Positions 16,473-25,292 of a DNA stretch of 64,000 bases are shown here, piece by piece. Every line of letters begins with the position of its first letter. Position 1 is the stretch's first letter. Location: positions 1-64,000 of the forward strand of contig RGCL01000005.1 in the NCBI GenBank assembly GCA_009919175.1. Reading direction: 5' to 3'. Under the pieces are notes generated by a model. The model was not told the DNA's origin. It was given only the letters and a program-made list of their open reading frames with translations, and did no database searches. The translations under genes were made by a program, and so were the position numbers. The DNA is from Betaproteobacteria bacterium (GTDB lineage Bacteria > Pseudomonadota > Gammaproteobacteria > Burkholderiales > Burkholderiaceae_C).

Positions 16473-19348
16473 GCCGCTGCGCTTTCCTGCCGGGTGAGGA
16501 GTCGCTGCAAGGCTTGTTGCAGGTCTGACATGCGAACCGGCTTGGTGAGGTAGTCGTTCATCCCAGCCTCGATGCAGCGCTCGCGGTCACCGGGCATGGC
16601 ATGAGCCGTCATGGCCAGGATCCAAACACCTTGCGATCGCTCGCCCGCCTGACCTGCGCGGATGCGCCGGGTGGCATCAAGGCCATCCATGAGGGGCATC
16701 TGGCAATCCATGAACACCACATCAAAGGCTTTTTGCTGCAAGGTGGCGATGGCCTCGATGCCGTTGCTGGCGGTGTCCACCATGCAACCCATGCGCACGA
16801 GCAAGGACTTGGCCACCTTCTGATTCACGGCGTTGTCTTCGACCAGCAAGACCTTGAGGCCTTCAAACGTGGTTTGGGCAGCGCCTTCTGCCAAGGGCAC
16901 GTTGGGGGACGGGACGGCTTGCAAGGCAGGCCGCAGCAACAGGCTCAGGACAAACTCGCTGCCCTTGCCATGGACAGATTTGGCCTGCAAACGCCCCCCC
17001 ATGAGTTCGGCCAGGCGACGGCTGATCGATAGGCCCAGACCCGTGCCACCAAAACGGCGGGACATGGAGGCATCGCCCTGGTAGAAGGGGTTGAACAATT
17101 GGGTCAGGACTTCGGGCGTCATGCCAATGCCGGTGTCTTGCACGGTGCATTGCAGCTCATAGAGGCCGTCTTCGGTGAGGGTTTGCCGCATCTCCAGGCT
17201 CACTTCACCGCCCTGGGTGAATTTGATGGCGTTGTCCAGCAAATTCAAAATGATCTGGCGCAACCGGTTGGCATCGCCCACCAGAAACGGGGCCTGCACA
17301 TCGGGCAGCACAAAGCGAAAGCCCAGCTTTTTATCCTGGGCAACCGGTCGCAACAGGTTGACCACTTCCTGGGCCACTTTGGCAGGCGAGAACGGCAAAT
17401 GCTCCAGGCGCATCTTGCCTGCCTCGATTTTGGAGAAGTCGAGCAAGTCGTTGATGATGGACAGCAGGCCCTGGGCGCTGTTGCTGATGGTTTGTGCGCG
17501 TTCGCGCTGTTCATCGCTCAAGGGGCCTTGAAGGATGAGCTCGGACATGCCAATGATGCCGTTCATGGGCGTGCGGATTTCGTGGCTCATGTTGGCCAGG
17601 AAATTGGTTTTGGCCACATTCGCGGCCTGGGCAGCGCGGTGCGCCACTTCCAGCAGCACGGCCTGGCGATGCTGGTCGGTGACATCCAGCTCCACAGCCA
17701 GGTAATGGGTGGCCTTGCCTGAGGCATTGCGGATGGGCGCAATCACCGCGCGCTGATAGCAAATGTCACCGTTGCGGTGGCAGTTGATGAACTCCCCCTC
17801 CCAGGTGAGGCCTCGACCCAAGGTTTCCCACATGTCGGCATAGGTGGACTCGGGCGTGAGCCCCGAGCTCAGGAATTTGGGCTTTTGCCCAATGACTTGC
17901 TCGGGTTCATAGCCTGTGATGCGATAGAAGTGCGGGTTCACATATTCGATCACCGAGTTGAGGTCAGTGATGATGATGCTCGTGGGGCTTTGCTCCACCG
18001 CCTGCGACAGGCGACGGATCATTTGCTGATGCTGACGCTCGCGGTTGAGGTCTTCAAACACACAGACAAAATTTTCGATGTCGTGATTTGGGTTGCGCAC
18101 GGCGGAGAGGGTCAGCCACTCGTGGGACGGCTCGGGTCGACTGGGTGAATGCACATTCACCTCGCCCTGCCAGAGTTCGTTGGCGCCGGTGTCGTTTTCC
18201 AGAATCAGCTGCAAGTGGCCCCCATCGACCAGTTCGATGCACTGACCAATGCTGCGGCCTGTGAGCTCCTTGCTGGGCATGCCGCAGGTGCGCTCAAAAC
18301 GCGAATTGACGACGACCACTCGGCCTTGCGCATCGGCAATCAGAATGCCATTGGTGCTGTCCTCGAACACCCGGGCAATGAGGCCTCGGGACTTGGCCAG
18401 TGCACTTTCGGAGGCCCGGCTTTTGCGAATGCGCTGCACCAGCAACACCCCCATGCTGGTGAGGATGGCCAGCATCAAGCCCATGAGGCCGGAGGTGCGC
18501 CTGGCCTCGGACCACCACTCGTTCATCACCTGGGTGCGGTCGAGTCGTGAGACCACAAAAAACGGATAGTGGCGCGATGAACGGTAAGCCAGCAAGTCTT
18601 CCTTGATGTACCCAATGCCGTGCTGCCTCATGTCGCCCAGGACATGAGGTGGGATCAAGGTTTGACCACTGGGGAGTTCATCAACGGAGGTGTAGAGCAA
18701 GGCGCCGTCGTAGCGGATCACATCGACCTGCTTCACGCCGGCTTCCATGTAGGCATGAATGGCATTGCCCAGATAGTCTGGATTGATGGCGACCACCCAG
18801 CGCACAGTTTTGTTTTGCCACGGGCGTTCCTTGATCACCGGGATGAAGCTGGTCATCAACTGCCTGGGCGATTGATCACTGGCAAAGGGCTGGCCATCAG
18901 CCAGATCGCGACCTGACCAAGCCTGGCTCACCCTTAAAAATTCTGCAATGGGTTCGCCCCCGCGTTGGGGCTGCAAGTCTTCGTGAGCAAAGCGGTGACC
19001 TAGATTTTTGGGGTTGGAACTGGCCACGATCACTTCATCGATCACCAGGGAGATGGAGCGCACGAACATCAGGTGCTGCACCGTGGCCTCAAGGGATTCG
19101 GTGAGTTGAGTGCCCAGACCCGAGCCCTCGATGTCATGCTGCAACCCATCCACAGTGAGGTGGGTGAGGTGCAGCATCTGGGTGAACTGGTCCTCGATCA
19201 TGCGCGCTTGCAAACCTGCATCGTGCATGCGCATGCGCTGGATGTCCTCGCTGGAGCGCCACAGGCTAAAGCCCGCCACGCCCAACAGGCACAGGCCCAC
19301 AAAGCCCAACGTCAGTGTCATCCACTGGTTGGCGCTCCATGAGGACAT
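16469..19348 (-). CDS. Hybrid sensor histidine kinase with periplasmic sensor, two PAS domains and receiver
   Basis: This 959-residue membrane kinase has TM1 at about 10-30, a large periplasmic region at 31-285 that looks like a Cache-type sensor, and TM2 at about 285-305. PAS domains follow at about 322-435 and 445-560. HisKA carries the phospho-acceptor H589 in NFLANMSHEIRTPMNG, the ATPase domain has LNLLDNAIKF, DTGIGM and GGTGLGLS, and a receiver at about 831-950 has D881 as phospho-acceptor and K936. There is no HPt domain and no output regulator nearby. The ATG at 19348 is chosen, 19 bases after the stop of the binding-protein gene, so both are probably one transcript. The partner protein and the target genes are unknown. 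Confidence 0.87.
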   Translation of the reverse strand: MSSWSANQWMTLTLGFVGLCLLGVAGFSLWRSSEDIQRMRMHDAGLQARMIEDQFTQMLHLTHLTVDGLQHDIEGSGLGTQLTESLEATVQHLMFVRSISLVIDEVIVASSNPKNLGHRFAHEDLQPQRGGEPIAEFLRVSQAWSGRDLADGQPFASDQSPRQLMTSFIPVIKERPWQNKTVRWVVAINPDYLGNAIHAYMEAGVKQVDVIRYDGALLYTSVDELPSGQTLIPPHVLGDMRQHGIGYIKEDLLAYRSSRHYPFFVVSRLDRTQVMNEWWSEARRTSGLMGLMLAILTSMGVLLVQRIRKSRASESALAKSRGLIARVFEDSTNGILIADAQGRVVVVNSRFERTCGMPSKELTGRSIGQCIELVDGGHLQLILENDTGANELWQGEVNVHSPSRPEPSHEWLTLSAVRNPNHDIENFVCVFEDLNRERQHQQMIRRLSQAVEQSPTSIIITDLNSVIEYVNPHFYRITGYEPEQVIGQKPKFLSSGLTPESTYADMWETLGRGLTWEGEFINCHRNGDICYQRAVIAPIRNASGKATHYLAVELDVTDQHRQAVLLEVAHRAAQAANVAKTNFLANMSHEIRTPMNGIIGMSELILQGPLSDEQRERAQTISNSAQGLLSIINDLLDFSKIEAGKMRLEHLPFSPAKVAQEVVNLLRPVAQDKKLGFRFVLPDVQAPFLVGDANRLRQIILNLLDNAIKFTQGGEVSLEMRQTLTEDGLYELQCTVQDTGIGMTPEVLTQLFNPFYQGDASMSRRFGGTGLGLSISRRLAELMGGRLQAKSVHGKGSEFVLSLLLRPALQAVPSPNVPLAEGAAQTTFEGLKVLLVEDNAVNQKVAKSLLVRMGCMVDTASNGIEAIATLQQKAFDVVFMDCQMPLMDGLDATRRIRAGQAGERSQGVWILAMTAHAMPGDRERCIEAGMNDYLTKPVRMSDLQQALQRLLTRQESAAA

Positions 19349-19367
19349 GCGACGGGTCAGCAAGCCC

Positions 19368-20165
19368 TCAGTCCAGCAAGACAATGGGAGTGAGGCCATG
19401 GCGTTGGGCAGCCTGTTTGAGGCTGCCGTTGTTTTTGCTCTTGATTAAAAACTGGTTCACCCGCTCCAGCCAGGGCTCCTCGCCTGGCTTGACCGCCCAG
19501 GCATAGGGCGTGATGTGATAGGTGGAGGGCGGCGTGACCAGGCGCGCCCAATCGGTGGTCTTGAGCATGCGCTGGCTGAAGGGGTAGTCGGTCATGAACA
19601 CATCGGCTCGGCCTGACTCGACTTCCTGCTCACGGGCTCCAGGGGTGTCGAGCACTTTGAGCTCGGCATGCTGCAGGCGGCTTTTCATGACGGACTCGTG
19701 CAAGGTTCCTTTGGCCACCGCGACCACGGTGGTCGGCGCATCGATGTCAGACCAGTTCTGGATGCGGCGATTGCTCTTGGTGGTGATGGCCATGATGTCC
19801 GAGGCCAGATGCGGTTTGGTGAAGCGCAGGTGTTGCAGGCGTTGCGGTGTGATGCCGATGGCGAACATGGCAATGTCGCAGCGCGATTGGGTGAGATCTT
19901 CGACCAGACGGGAAAAGGAACTGTCCACAAACTGGAGCTCGACCTTGAGGTCATCGGCCAGGAGCTTGGCCATGTCCACATCGATGCCCGAGAGCTGGCG
20001 CGTTTTGGGATCGCGATAACTGATGCCGAAGTAATCCGGCCAGATGCAGACCCTGACTTGCTTTTTGGCCTGGACGTCTTCCAGTGCACCCGCATGGGCA
20101 AGGCCCACGCCCGCCCACGCCCCCAACAGGCACATCGTCAACCAAAGTCGCCAAACCGATTTCAT
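19368..20165 (-). CDS. Periplasmic solute-binding protein family 3 (amino-acid type), no transporter nearby
   Basis: The 265-residue protein begins with MKSVWRLWLTMCLLGAW and a signal peptide ending near AHAGA. The fold is that of amino-acid binding proteins: RVCIWPDYFGISYRD, the substrate-loop SGIDVDMAKLLADDL, and the arginine/aspartate stretch CDIAMFAIGITPQR. There is no permease or ATPase gene beside it. It precedes the hybrid kinase on the same strand, so it may deliver a ligand to the kinase sensor domain rather than to a transporter. The ATG at 20165 is used; a CTG eight codons upstream is less likely. Confidence 0.8.
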   Translation of the reverse strand: MKSVWRLWLTMCLLGAWAGVGLAHAGALEDVQAKKQVRVCIWPDYFGISYRDPKTRQLSGIDVDMAKLLADDLKVELQFVDSSFSRLVEDLTQSRCDIAMFAIGITPQRLQHLRFTKPHLASDIMAITTKSNRRIQNWSDIDAPTTVVAVAKGTLHESVMKSRLQHAELKVLDTPGAREQEVESGRADVFMTDYPFSQRMLKTTDWARLVTPPSTYHITPYAWAVKPGEEPWLERVNQFLIKSKNNGSLKQAAQRHGLTPIVLLD

Positions 20166-20216
20166 GGATCTTTGCCCGCTTACACACACAGTGCGCGCGA
20201 TTATGCTTTCTTTGGT

Positions 20217-20244
20217 TAAAAAAAATCATCAAAAATGAATGATT
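20217..20244 (-). terminator. Candidate intrinsic terminator after the fdhD-dioxygenase operon
   Basis: On the minus strand AATCAT and ATGATT (20224-20244) can pair and are followed directly by a run of eight T (20217-20224). The stem is short and AT-rich, so strength is doubtful. The position, between the dioxygenase stop and the binding-protein start, is right for a terminator. Confidence 0.35.
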
Positions 20245-20328
20245 TGCGACTCTTTATATTGATTTAAACCCTTCTTATCCATTGTGGAATCGATCCGCAA
20301 AGGCACAAATAACACTTAGGGGTTAATT

Positions 20329-21120
20329 TCAATCGAAAGCCCAGGCGCCCAGGGCGGTGCCAGCCACCTCGCCGCGCCAAATGCATCGCCCAGGCTGATC
20401 AGTGCCTGCGCCACTGGCCACCATCAGGGGCAGCAGGTGTTCCTCACGCGGATGCGAGGCACGACCACCAGGCGCGCTGGACCAGGCGTTCAAGGCGCTG
20501 GCACGCGACTGCCAGTCCTGATCCAGGGCTGCCTCCAACCAATGGTGAAACTCATGGGAGGCCTGGGTGCCCTCGAAAAACTGGCGCAGGTTGTGATAAC
20601 TCATGCCCGAGCCGACGATGAGCACGCCTTCATCCCGCAAGGGGCGAAGCGCCTGCCCCAGCCGGGTGTGCAGCTCAGGGTTGAGCGAGTGATGCAAGGA
20701 CATGGCCACCACGGGGATGTGGGCTGTGGCGTACATGACCTTGAGTGGGATGAACACACCATGGTCCCAGCCATATTGCGGATCCACGACAGCCGGTAAA
20801 CCCGCATCGATCAGGCACTGCGCAGCCCGCTGTGCCAAGGCTGGGTCGCCGGGGGCGGGATAGGTCAGTGCATAGGTGTGCTCCGGGAAGCCGTAATAGT
20901 CATAAATGAGTTCGGGTCGGGCTGCCCCCGTGAAGCTGGGCACTTCGGTTTCCCAGTGCGCGGTGATCAGCAAGATGGCGCGCGGCTCAAAGGGCAATTG
21001 CTGGTGCAGATCACGCAGGAAAAATTCGGTGTCTTCAAACATGGCCTTGCGCTCGCCGGTCATGAAAAAAGAGGGACCGCCGCCATGGGGAATGAACAAA
21101 GAGGGAAGGCGCGGGGTCAT
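20329..21120 (-). CDS. Extradiol ring-cleavage dioxygenase family protein (LigB/DODA type)
   Basis: The 263-residue protein matches the class III extradiol dioxygenase (LigB/DODA, YgiD-like) fold. Conserved metal-site histidines are visible in FIPHGGGPSFF, ITAHWETE, WDHGVFIPL and the C-terminal SHPREEHLLPL. Length is normal for the family. Bacterial members are metal-dependent catechol-cleaving enzymes, though many lack an assigned substrate. Its start overlaps the fdhD stop (ATGA, 21117-21120), so it is translationally coupled to a formate dehydrogenase maturation factor, an unexpected partner. No other aromatic ring-cleavage gene is adjacent. Confidence 0.82.
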   Translation of the reverse strand: MTPRLPSLFIPHGGGPSFFMTGERKAMFEDTEFFLRDLHQQLPFEPRAILLITAHWETEVPSFTGAARPELIYDYYGFPEHTYALTYPAPGDPALAQRAAQCLIDAGLPAVVDPQYGWDHGVFIPLKVMYATAHIPVVAMSLHHSLNPELHTRLGQALRPLRDEGVLIVGSGMSYHNLRQFFEGTQASHEFHHWLEAALDQDWQSRASALNAWSSAPGGRASHPREEHLLPLMVASGAGTDQPGRCIWRGEVAGTALGAWAFD

Positions 21121-21947
21121 GAGGTCTCCAAAAAAGGCTGAGGGTCAAGCGCCACGCGCTCTTGCCCATGGTGAATCAAGAAATGCTCGCCCACGCAGCG
21201 GCTGATCAGGGTCATGTGGACTTGCCGGGCCATGTCCAGACCCATGCGCGTGACCCCGGAGCGGGACAACAAAAAGGGAATGCCCATGAGCGCAGACTTG
21301 ATCACCATCTCGGAGGTCAGGCGACCCGTGGTGTAAAAAATCAGATCGTGACCGTTGGCTTCGTTCATCCACATCCAGCCCGACATCGCGTCGACCGCAT
21401 TGTGTCGACCCACATCCTCCACCCACAGGAGCAACTCGTTGCCCTCAAAGAGGCCACAGCCATGCACCGAGCCCGCCTGTTTGTAGAGGGTTTGCAAGCC
21501 ACGCACCTGGGCAATGAGTTCGATCAGCGCGGCCTTGCTGATGCGGGCATGGGGCAATGGCTCGGTGACGACTTCCTGCAAAAACGGTCCGTGGTGCGCG
21601 CCTTGGCCGCAACCCGTGGTGACCAATCGTTGCTGGCTGGCGGTTTCCCACCGCGCGACCACCGCCTCGTCAGCCACCACGGCAGCCGAGGAGACCTCCC
21701 AATCGACCTGAATGCTGTGGATCTCGTCCAGGCTCAACGCCAAACGCTGGTTGCGCAACCAGCCCAGCACCAGCCATTCCGCATGGGCGCCCAGGGTCAT
21801 GAGGGTGACCAGCTCGCGGCGATTGACGTAAATCGTCAAAGGCCGCTCCTCGGGGATGTGAACGACTTGCACCCGCCCCTGGGCATCGGTGGCGTGCGAC
21901 TCAGCCACCAATGGGACGTGGGCTTGGGACAACGTGGGCTTGACCAT
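21117..21947 (-). CDS. fdhD: Formate dehydrogenase accessory sulfurtransferase FdhD
   Basis: The 276-residue protein should pass sulfur from a cysteine desulfurase to the molybdenum cofactor of formate dehydrogenase. Conserved blocks are ERPLTIYVNRREL near the N-terminus, EDVGRHNAVDAMSG and TTGRLTSEMVIKSALMGIPF. The active-site loop reads TTGCGQGAHHG, with one cysteine (C113) and glycine where many family members have the second cysteine of CxxC. The start is the ATG at 21947; ATGs further upstream would run into the divergent mobA promoter. No formate dehydrogenase genes lie in the window. It is divergent from mobA, another molybdenum-cofactor gene. Confidence 0.9.
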   Translation of the reverse strand: MVKPTLSQAHVPLVAESHATDAQGRVQVVHIPEERPLTIYVNRRELVTLMTLGAHAEWLVLGWLRNQRLALSLDEIHSIQVDWEVSSAAVVADEAVVARWETASQQRLVTTGCGQGAHHGPFLQEVVTEPLPHARISKAALIELIAQVRGLQTLYKQAGSVHGCGLFEGNELLLWVEDVGRHNAVDAMSGWMWMNEANGHDLIFYTTGRLTSEMVIKSALMGIPFLLSRSGVTRMGLDMARQVHMTLISRCVGEHFLIHHGQERVALDPQPFLETS

Positions 21948-22017
21948 GGGCAAGACTGTACAGAAATTCATGTGGGGCTTTGGAGGTCGCACTTTTGCCC
22001 TAGCATGCGCCTTGATC

Positions 22018-22626
22018 ATGCAGGCCAAACTTCCACCCCATGCCGAGCTTGTCACCGGCCTTGTCCTCGCAGGCGGGCGTGGGCATCGCATGGGCGGTGT
22101 GGACAAGGGCTTGCAGCCGTTCAAGGGGCGACCCTTGGCCAGGCATGTGCTCGATCGCCTAGAGCCCCAGGTTCATGCCGTGCTCATCAATGCCAATCGG
22201 CATCAGGACATGTACGCCGCCTGGGGTCATGCGGTGCTCAGCGATGAGAGCCCAGACTTTCAAGGTCCCCTGGCCGGCATGCTGGTGGGGCTGCGCGATT
22301 GCACCACCCCGTGGTTGATGACCGTGCCCTGCGACACCCCCTTCTTGCCCACCAGCCTGGTGGCCAGATTGCTCAGCGCCGCGTTGGCTCAGGAGGCCGA
22401 CATGGCCCTGCCCTGCACCGTGCAAGCTCAGGGGCATGTCCAGTGGCAGACGGTGTTCCTGCTGATGAAGTCCAGCCTGTGCGAACCTCTGCGACAGCAC
22501 CTGGCCTTGGGCGAGCGAAAAATCGATCACTGGGTTCGTTCGCAACGGCATGTGCTGGTGCCCTTTGAAACCGAATCCGACTTTGACAATCTCAACTCCC
22601 TGGATGAACTGCGCGCTCATGAATGA
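22018..22626 (+). CDS. mobA: Molybdenum cofactor guanylyltransferase MobA
   Basis: The 202-residue enzyme transfers GMP from GTP to molybdopterin, giving the guanine dinucleotide cofactor used by DMSO-reductase family enzymes such as formate dehydrogenase. The nucleotide-binding signature LVLAGGRGHRMGGVDKGLQ near residue 14 is complete, and the VPCDTPFLPTSL motif with the metal-binding aspartate follows. The ATG at 22018 places the motif at the usual position; the longer frame upstream is in the divergent fdhD region. Its last eight bases overlap the start of the flavoprotein monooxygenase gene. Confidence 0.9.
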   Translation: MQAKLPPHAELVTGLVLAGGRGHRMGGVDKGLQPFKGRPLARHVLDRLEPQVHAVLINANRHQDMYAAWGHAVLSDESPDFQGPLAGMLVGLRDCTTPWLMTVPCDTPFLPTSLVARLLSAALAQEADMALPCTVQAQGHVQWQTVFLLMKSSLCEPLRQHLALGERKIDHWVRSQRHVLVPFETESDFDNLNSLDELRAHE

Positions 22627-24283
22627 CACCTTGCACACCGACGTTCTGATTTGTGGTGGTGGCCCCTGTGGCTTGATGATGGCGCTGGAGCTGGGACGGC
22701 GTGGCATACGCACCGTGCTGGTGGATGCCAAAGCGGGCACGGCCTTCAATCCGCAAGCCAACGCCACACAGGCACGCACCATGGAGCACTTCCGCCGCCT
22801 GGGCTTTGCCAACGAAGTCAGAGCCATGGGCTTGCCCGGTGATCACCCCACCGACATCGCCTACTTCACCCGCTTTCACGGTCATGAATTGGCAAGGCTT
22901 CGCCTGCCCACCGCCAAAGAGGCGGTAGAGGCCATCGAGCGCATGAGCGGCTCGTGGAGTGCGGCAGAGCTGCCGCATCGCATCTCGCAAAAATACGTCG
23001 AAGCGGCGCTCTTGAAACAGGTTGAGGCGCACCCCAGTGTGGACGTGCGCTTCCAACACCACATGAGCGCGTTTGAAGAAACCACCAACGGCATCGTGGC
23101 GCAAGTCAGCGACAAAGCGCATGCCAAGCAGCTGCAAATCCAGGCTCAATACCTGTTTGCTGCGGATGGCGCAAGAAGCCCGGTGCGTCACACGCTGGGC
23201 ATTTCATGGGAAGGTGAAACGGGCAAGCGTCGCGCATTCATGGGCGGCAAGATGTTTGCCGTCTACTTTCGCTGCCCCGCTTTTTATGAGCGCCTGCAGC
23301 ACGACCGAGCCTGGATGTATGTGGCGGTCAACGCCGAGCGCCGGGCCTTGCTGGCCACGGTGGATGGGCAAGGCGAATTTGCACTGCATGCCGCCATCCA
23401 CGAGGACGAGGATGCCGAAACCTGGGACTTTGACAAAGCCAAAACCGTGATTGCCCAGGCCATGGGCGAGACGCTGCCAGTGGACATCTTGTCGGCGGGC
23501 ACCTGGCTGGCTGGTCATGCCTTGTACGCCCAGCGCTTTCAGCGGGGGCGAGTCTTCCTCGGCGGCGATGCAGCCCACCTCTTCACGCCAACGGGCGGCC
23601 TGGGCTACAACACGGCGGTGGAAGATGCCATCAACCTGGCCTGGAAGTTGGCCCATGTCATTCAAGGCCATGCCCATGCCCGCCTACTCGACAGCTATGA
23701 AGAGGAGCGCAAGCCTTTGGCGATGCGCAATACGGGCTATGCCCGGCACTTCGCAGATTCTGTGGGCTTGTTCGTGGCCACCCCTTTGCTCGAAGCCCAA
23801 GGCCCCCAAGCCGAGGCTGAGCGCGCACGCGCATCGGAGCACCTCAATGCGCATGTGCGCATGGAATTCAACATCCCGGGCATCACCTTGGGTGGCCGTT
23901 ACGACGGATCCAGCGCCATCGTGAGTGACGGCAGCACCCCGCCCCCTGATTCGGCCAACACCTATGTGCCAACCGCCTGTCCCGGCGGTCGGCCACCCCA
24001 CGCCTGGCTGGCCAAGGGCGATTCCCTCTATGACCACTTTGGTCAAGAATGGACTTTGCTGGTGCTGGGTCCCGATGAACAGCCCGTCACCGAGTGGACT
24101 CAGCAAGCCCAGAAGCTGGGGGTATCGCTCAAGGTGTTGAGGCTGAACGCACAAGATCTGTTGACGGCGTATGAGGCACCGCTGGTGCTCATCCGACCTG
24201 ATCACATCGTGGCCTGGCGTGGTCAGGCCAGTGCAGCCGTCCAACCCGTTTGGGACCAACTGCTGGGATTCAGTCCAGCGTGA
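22619..24283 (+). CDS. FAD-dependent aromatic monooxygenase (PheA/TfdB/MhpA-like)
   Basis: The 554-residue class A flavoprotein hydroxylase has the FAD dinucleotide motif VLICGGGPCG at residues 9-18, the second motif LFAADGARSPVRHTLGI, and the ribityl-binding GGDAAHLFTPTGGLGYN. A C-terminal thioredoxin-like extension, as in phenol hydroxylase and MhpA, is suggested by the length. It would hydroxylate a phenolic substrate using NAD(P)H and O2. It overlaps mobA by eight bases and is convergent with tctC, overlapping that gene's 3' end by 14 bases. The substrate is not determinable. Confidence 0.85.
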   Translation: MNDTLHTDVLICGGGPCGLMMALELGRRGIRTVLVDAKAGTAFNPQANATQARTMEHFRRLGFANEVRAMGLPGDHPTDIAYFTRFHGHELARLRLPTAKEAVEAIERMSGSWSAAELPHRISQKYVEAALLKQVEAHPSVDVRFQHHMSAFEETTNGIVAQVSDKAHAKQLQIQAQYLFAADGARSPVRHTLGISWEGETGKRRAFMGGKMFAVYFRCPAFYERLQHDRAWMYVAVNAERRALLATVDGQGEFALHAAIHEDEDAETWDFDKAKTVIAQAMGETLPVDILSAGTWLAGHALYAQRFQRGRVFLGGDAAHLFTPTGGLGYNTAVEDAINLAWKLAHVIQGHAHARLLDSYEEERKPLAMRNTGYARHFADSVGLFVATPLLEAQGPQAEAERARASEHLNAHVRMEFNIPGITLGGRYDGSSAIVSDGSTPPPDSANTYVPTACPGGRPPHAWLAKGDSLYDHFGQEWTLLVLGPDEQPVTEWTQQAQKLGVSLKVLRLNAQDLLTAYEAPLVLIRPDHIVAWRGQASAAVQPVWDQLLGFSPA

Positions 24284-25292
24284 CGCCCAGGCGGCGGATC
24301 ACAGGTCCCCAGCGCGCCATGTCGCCCTCGATCACGCGGCGAAAGTCGGATGCGGGACCCCCCACCACCGTCATGCCCTGACGTGCCAGCGCCTGCTTGA
24401 CCTCTTCGGTGGCGAGCAAGGCATTGACGTCGGCATTGATTTTGTTGACCACCGCGTCGGGCATGGAGGCGGGACCGAGCAAGCCATTCCAGGCCAGGGA
24501 TTCCACGGCTGGAAAACCCGATTCGGCCAGTGTGGGCACATCGCGCAAGGCCTCCAGGCGCTGGCGGCTGCTCACCGCAATGAGCCTCACCTTGCCGCTT
24601 TGCACATGGGGCAGCAAGGCCGGTGCGACCATGAAGGTGGCGTGCGATTCGCCCTGCGCCACCGACAAGGCCGCTGGGGGCGATCCATTGAAGGGCACGT
24701 GCGTGGCCTGAGCCCCCGCCTCGGACAGGAACAATTCCATGGTCAAGTGGGCTGAGCTGCCATTGCCAAGCGATGCATAGTTGGCCTTGCCGCCTTGCGA
24801 CTTGAGCCAGGCGGCCAATTCAGCAGCCGTTTTGGCCGGCACCTTCTCGGCATGGACGGCCAGCACATTGGCCTGGCTGGTGGTCATGACAATGGGTTTG
24901 AGGTCGCGCGCGGGGTCGTAGGGTGTTTTCTTGTAGAGGAAGGCCGCGTTGGCCACCGGGCCATTGAAGCCAATCGCCAAAGTGTGACCATCGGTGGACT
25001 TGGCCGCCACATCCAGACCCAGCATGCCGCCCGCGCCTGGCTTGTTCTCGACAACCACGGGCTGTCCCCATCGAGCCGAGAGCTTGTCATTGAGCAAGCG
25101 GGCAATGAGGTCCAGTGAGCTGCCTGGTCCGGTGGGCACCACGATGCGAACCGTTTGCGTAGGCCATTTGGCAGGTGCCGCAGCCTGAGCCCAGGCACCC
25201 AGGGATGCCGTCGAGGCCAGTAAGCCCAGCATGACCCTGGGAATGAAGCGTCGATGCTGCATGAAGGCTTTGGGCTTAGGCTGGACGGACAT
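24270..25292 (-). CDS. tctC: Tripartite tricarboxylate transporter substrate-binding protein (TctC/Bug family)
   Basis: This 340-residue periplasmic protein has a signal peptide ending near ASLGAWAQA, then the Bug-family opening WPTQTVRIVVPTGPGSSLDL and the VVVENKPGAGG motif. It binds a carboxylate for the TctA/TctB permease encoded upstream. The start chosen is the ATG overlapping the tctA stop (TGATG); an internal ATG at 25262 would give a more usual signal peptide and is a good alternative. It is the third gene of a tctB-tctA-tctC order, the reverse of the common tctC-first arrangement. Confidence 0.88.
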   Translation of the reverse strand: MSVQPKPKAFMQHRRFIPRVMLGLLASTASLGAWAQAAAPAKWPTQTVRIVVPTGPGSSLDLIARLLNDKLSARWGQPVVVENKPGAGGMLGLDVAAKSTDGHTLAIGFNGPVANAAFLYKKTPYDPARDLKPIVMTTSQANVLAVHAEKVPAKTAAELAAWLKSQGGKANYASLGNGSSAHLTMELFLSEAGAQATHVPFNGSPPAALSVAQGESHATFMVAPALLPHVQSGKVRLIAVSSRQRLEALRDVPTLAESGFPAVESLAWNGLLGPASMPDAVVNKINADVNALLATEEVKQALARQGMTVVGGPASDFRRVIEGDMARWGPVIRRLGVTLD

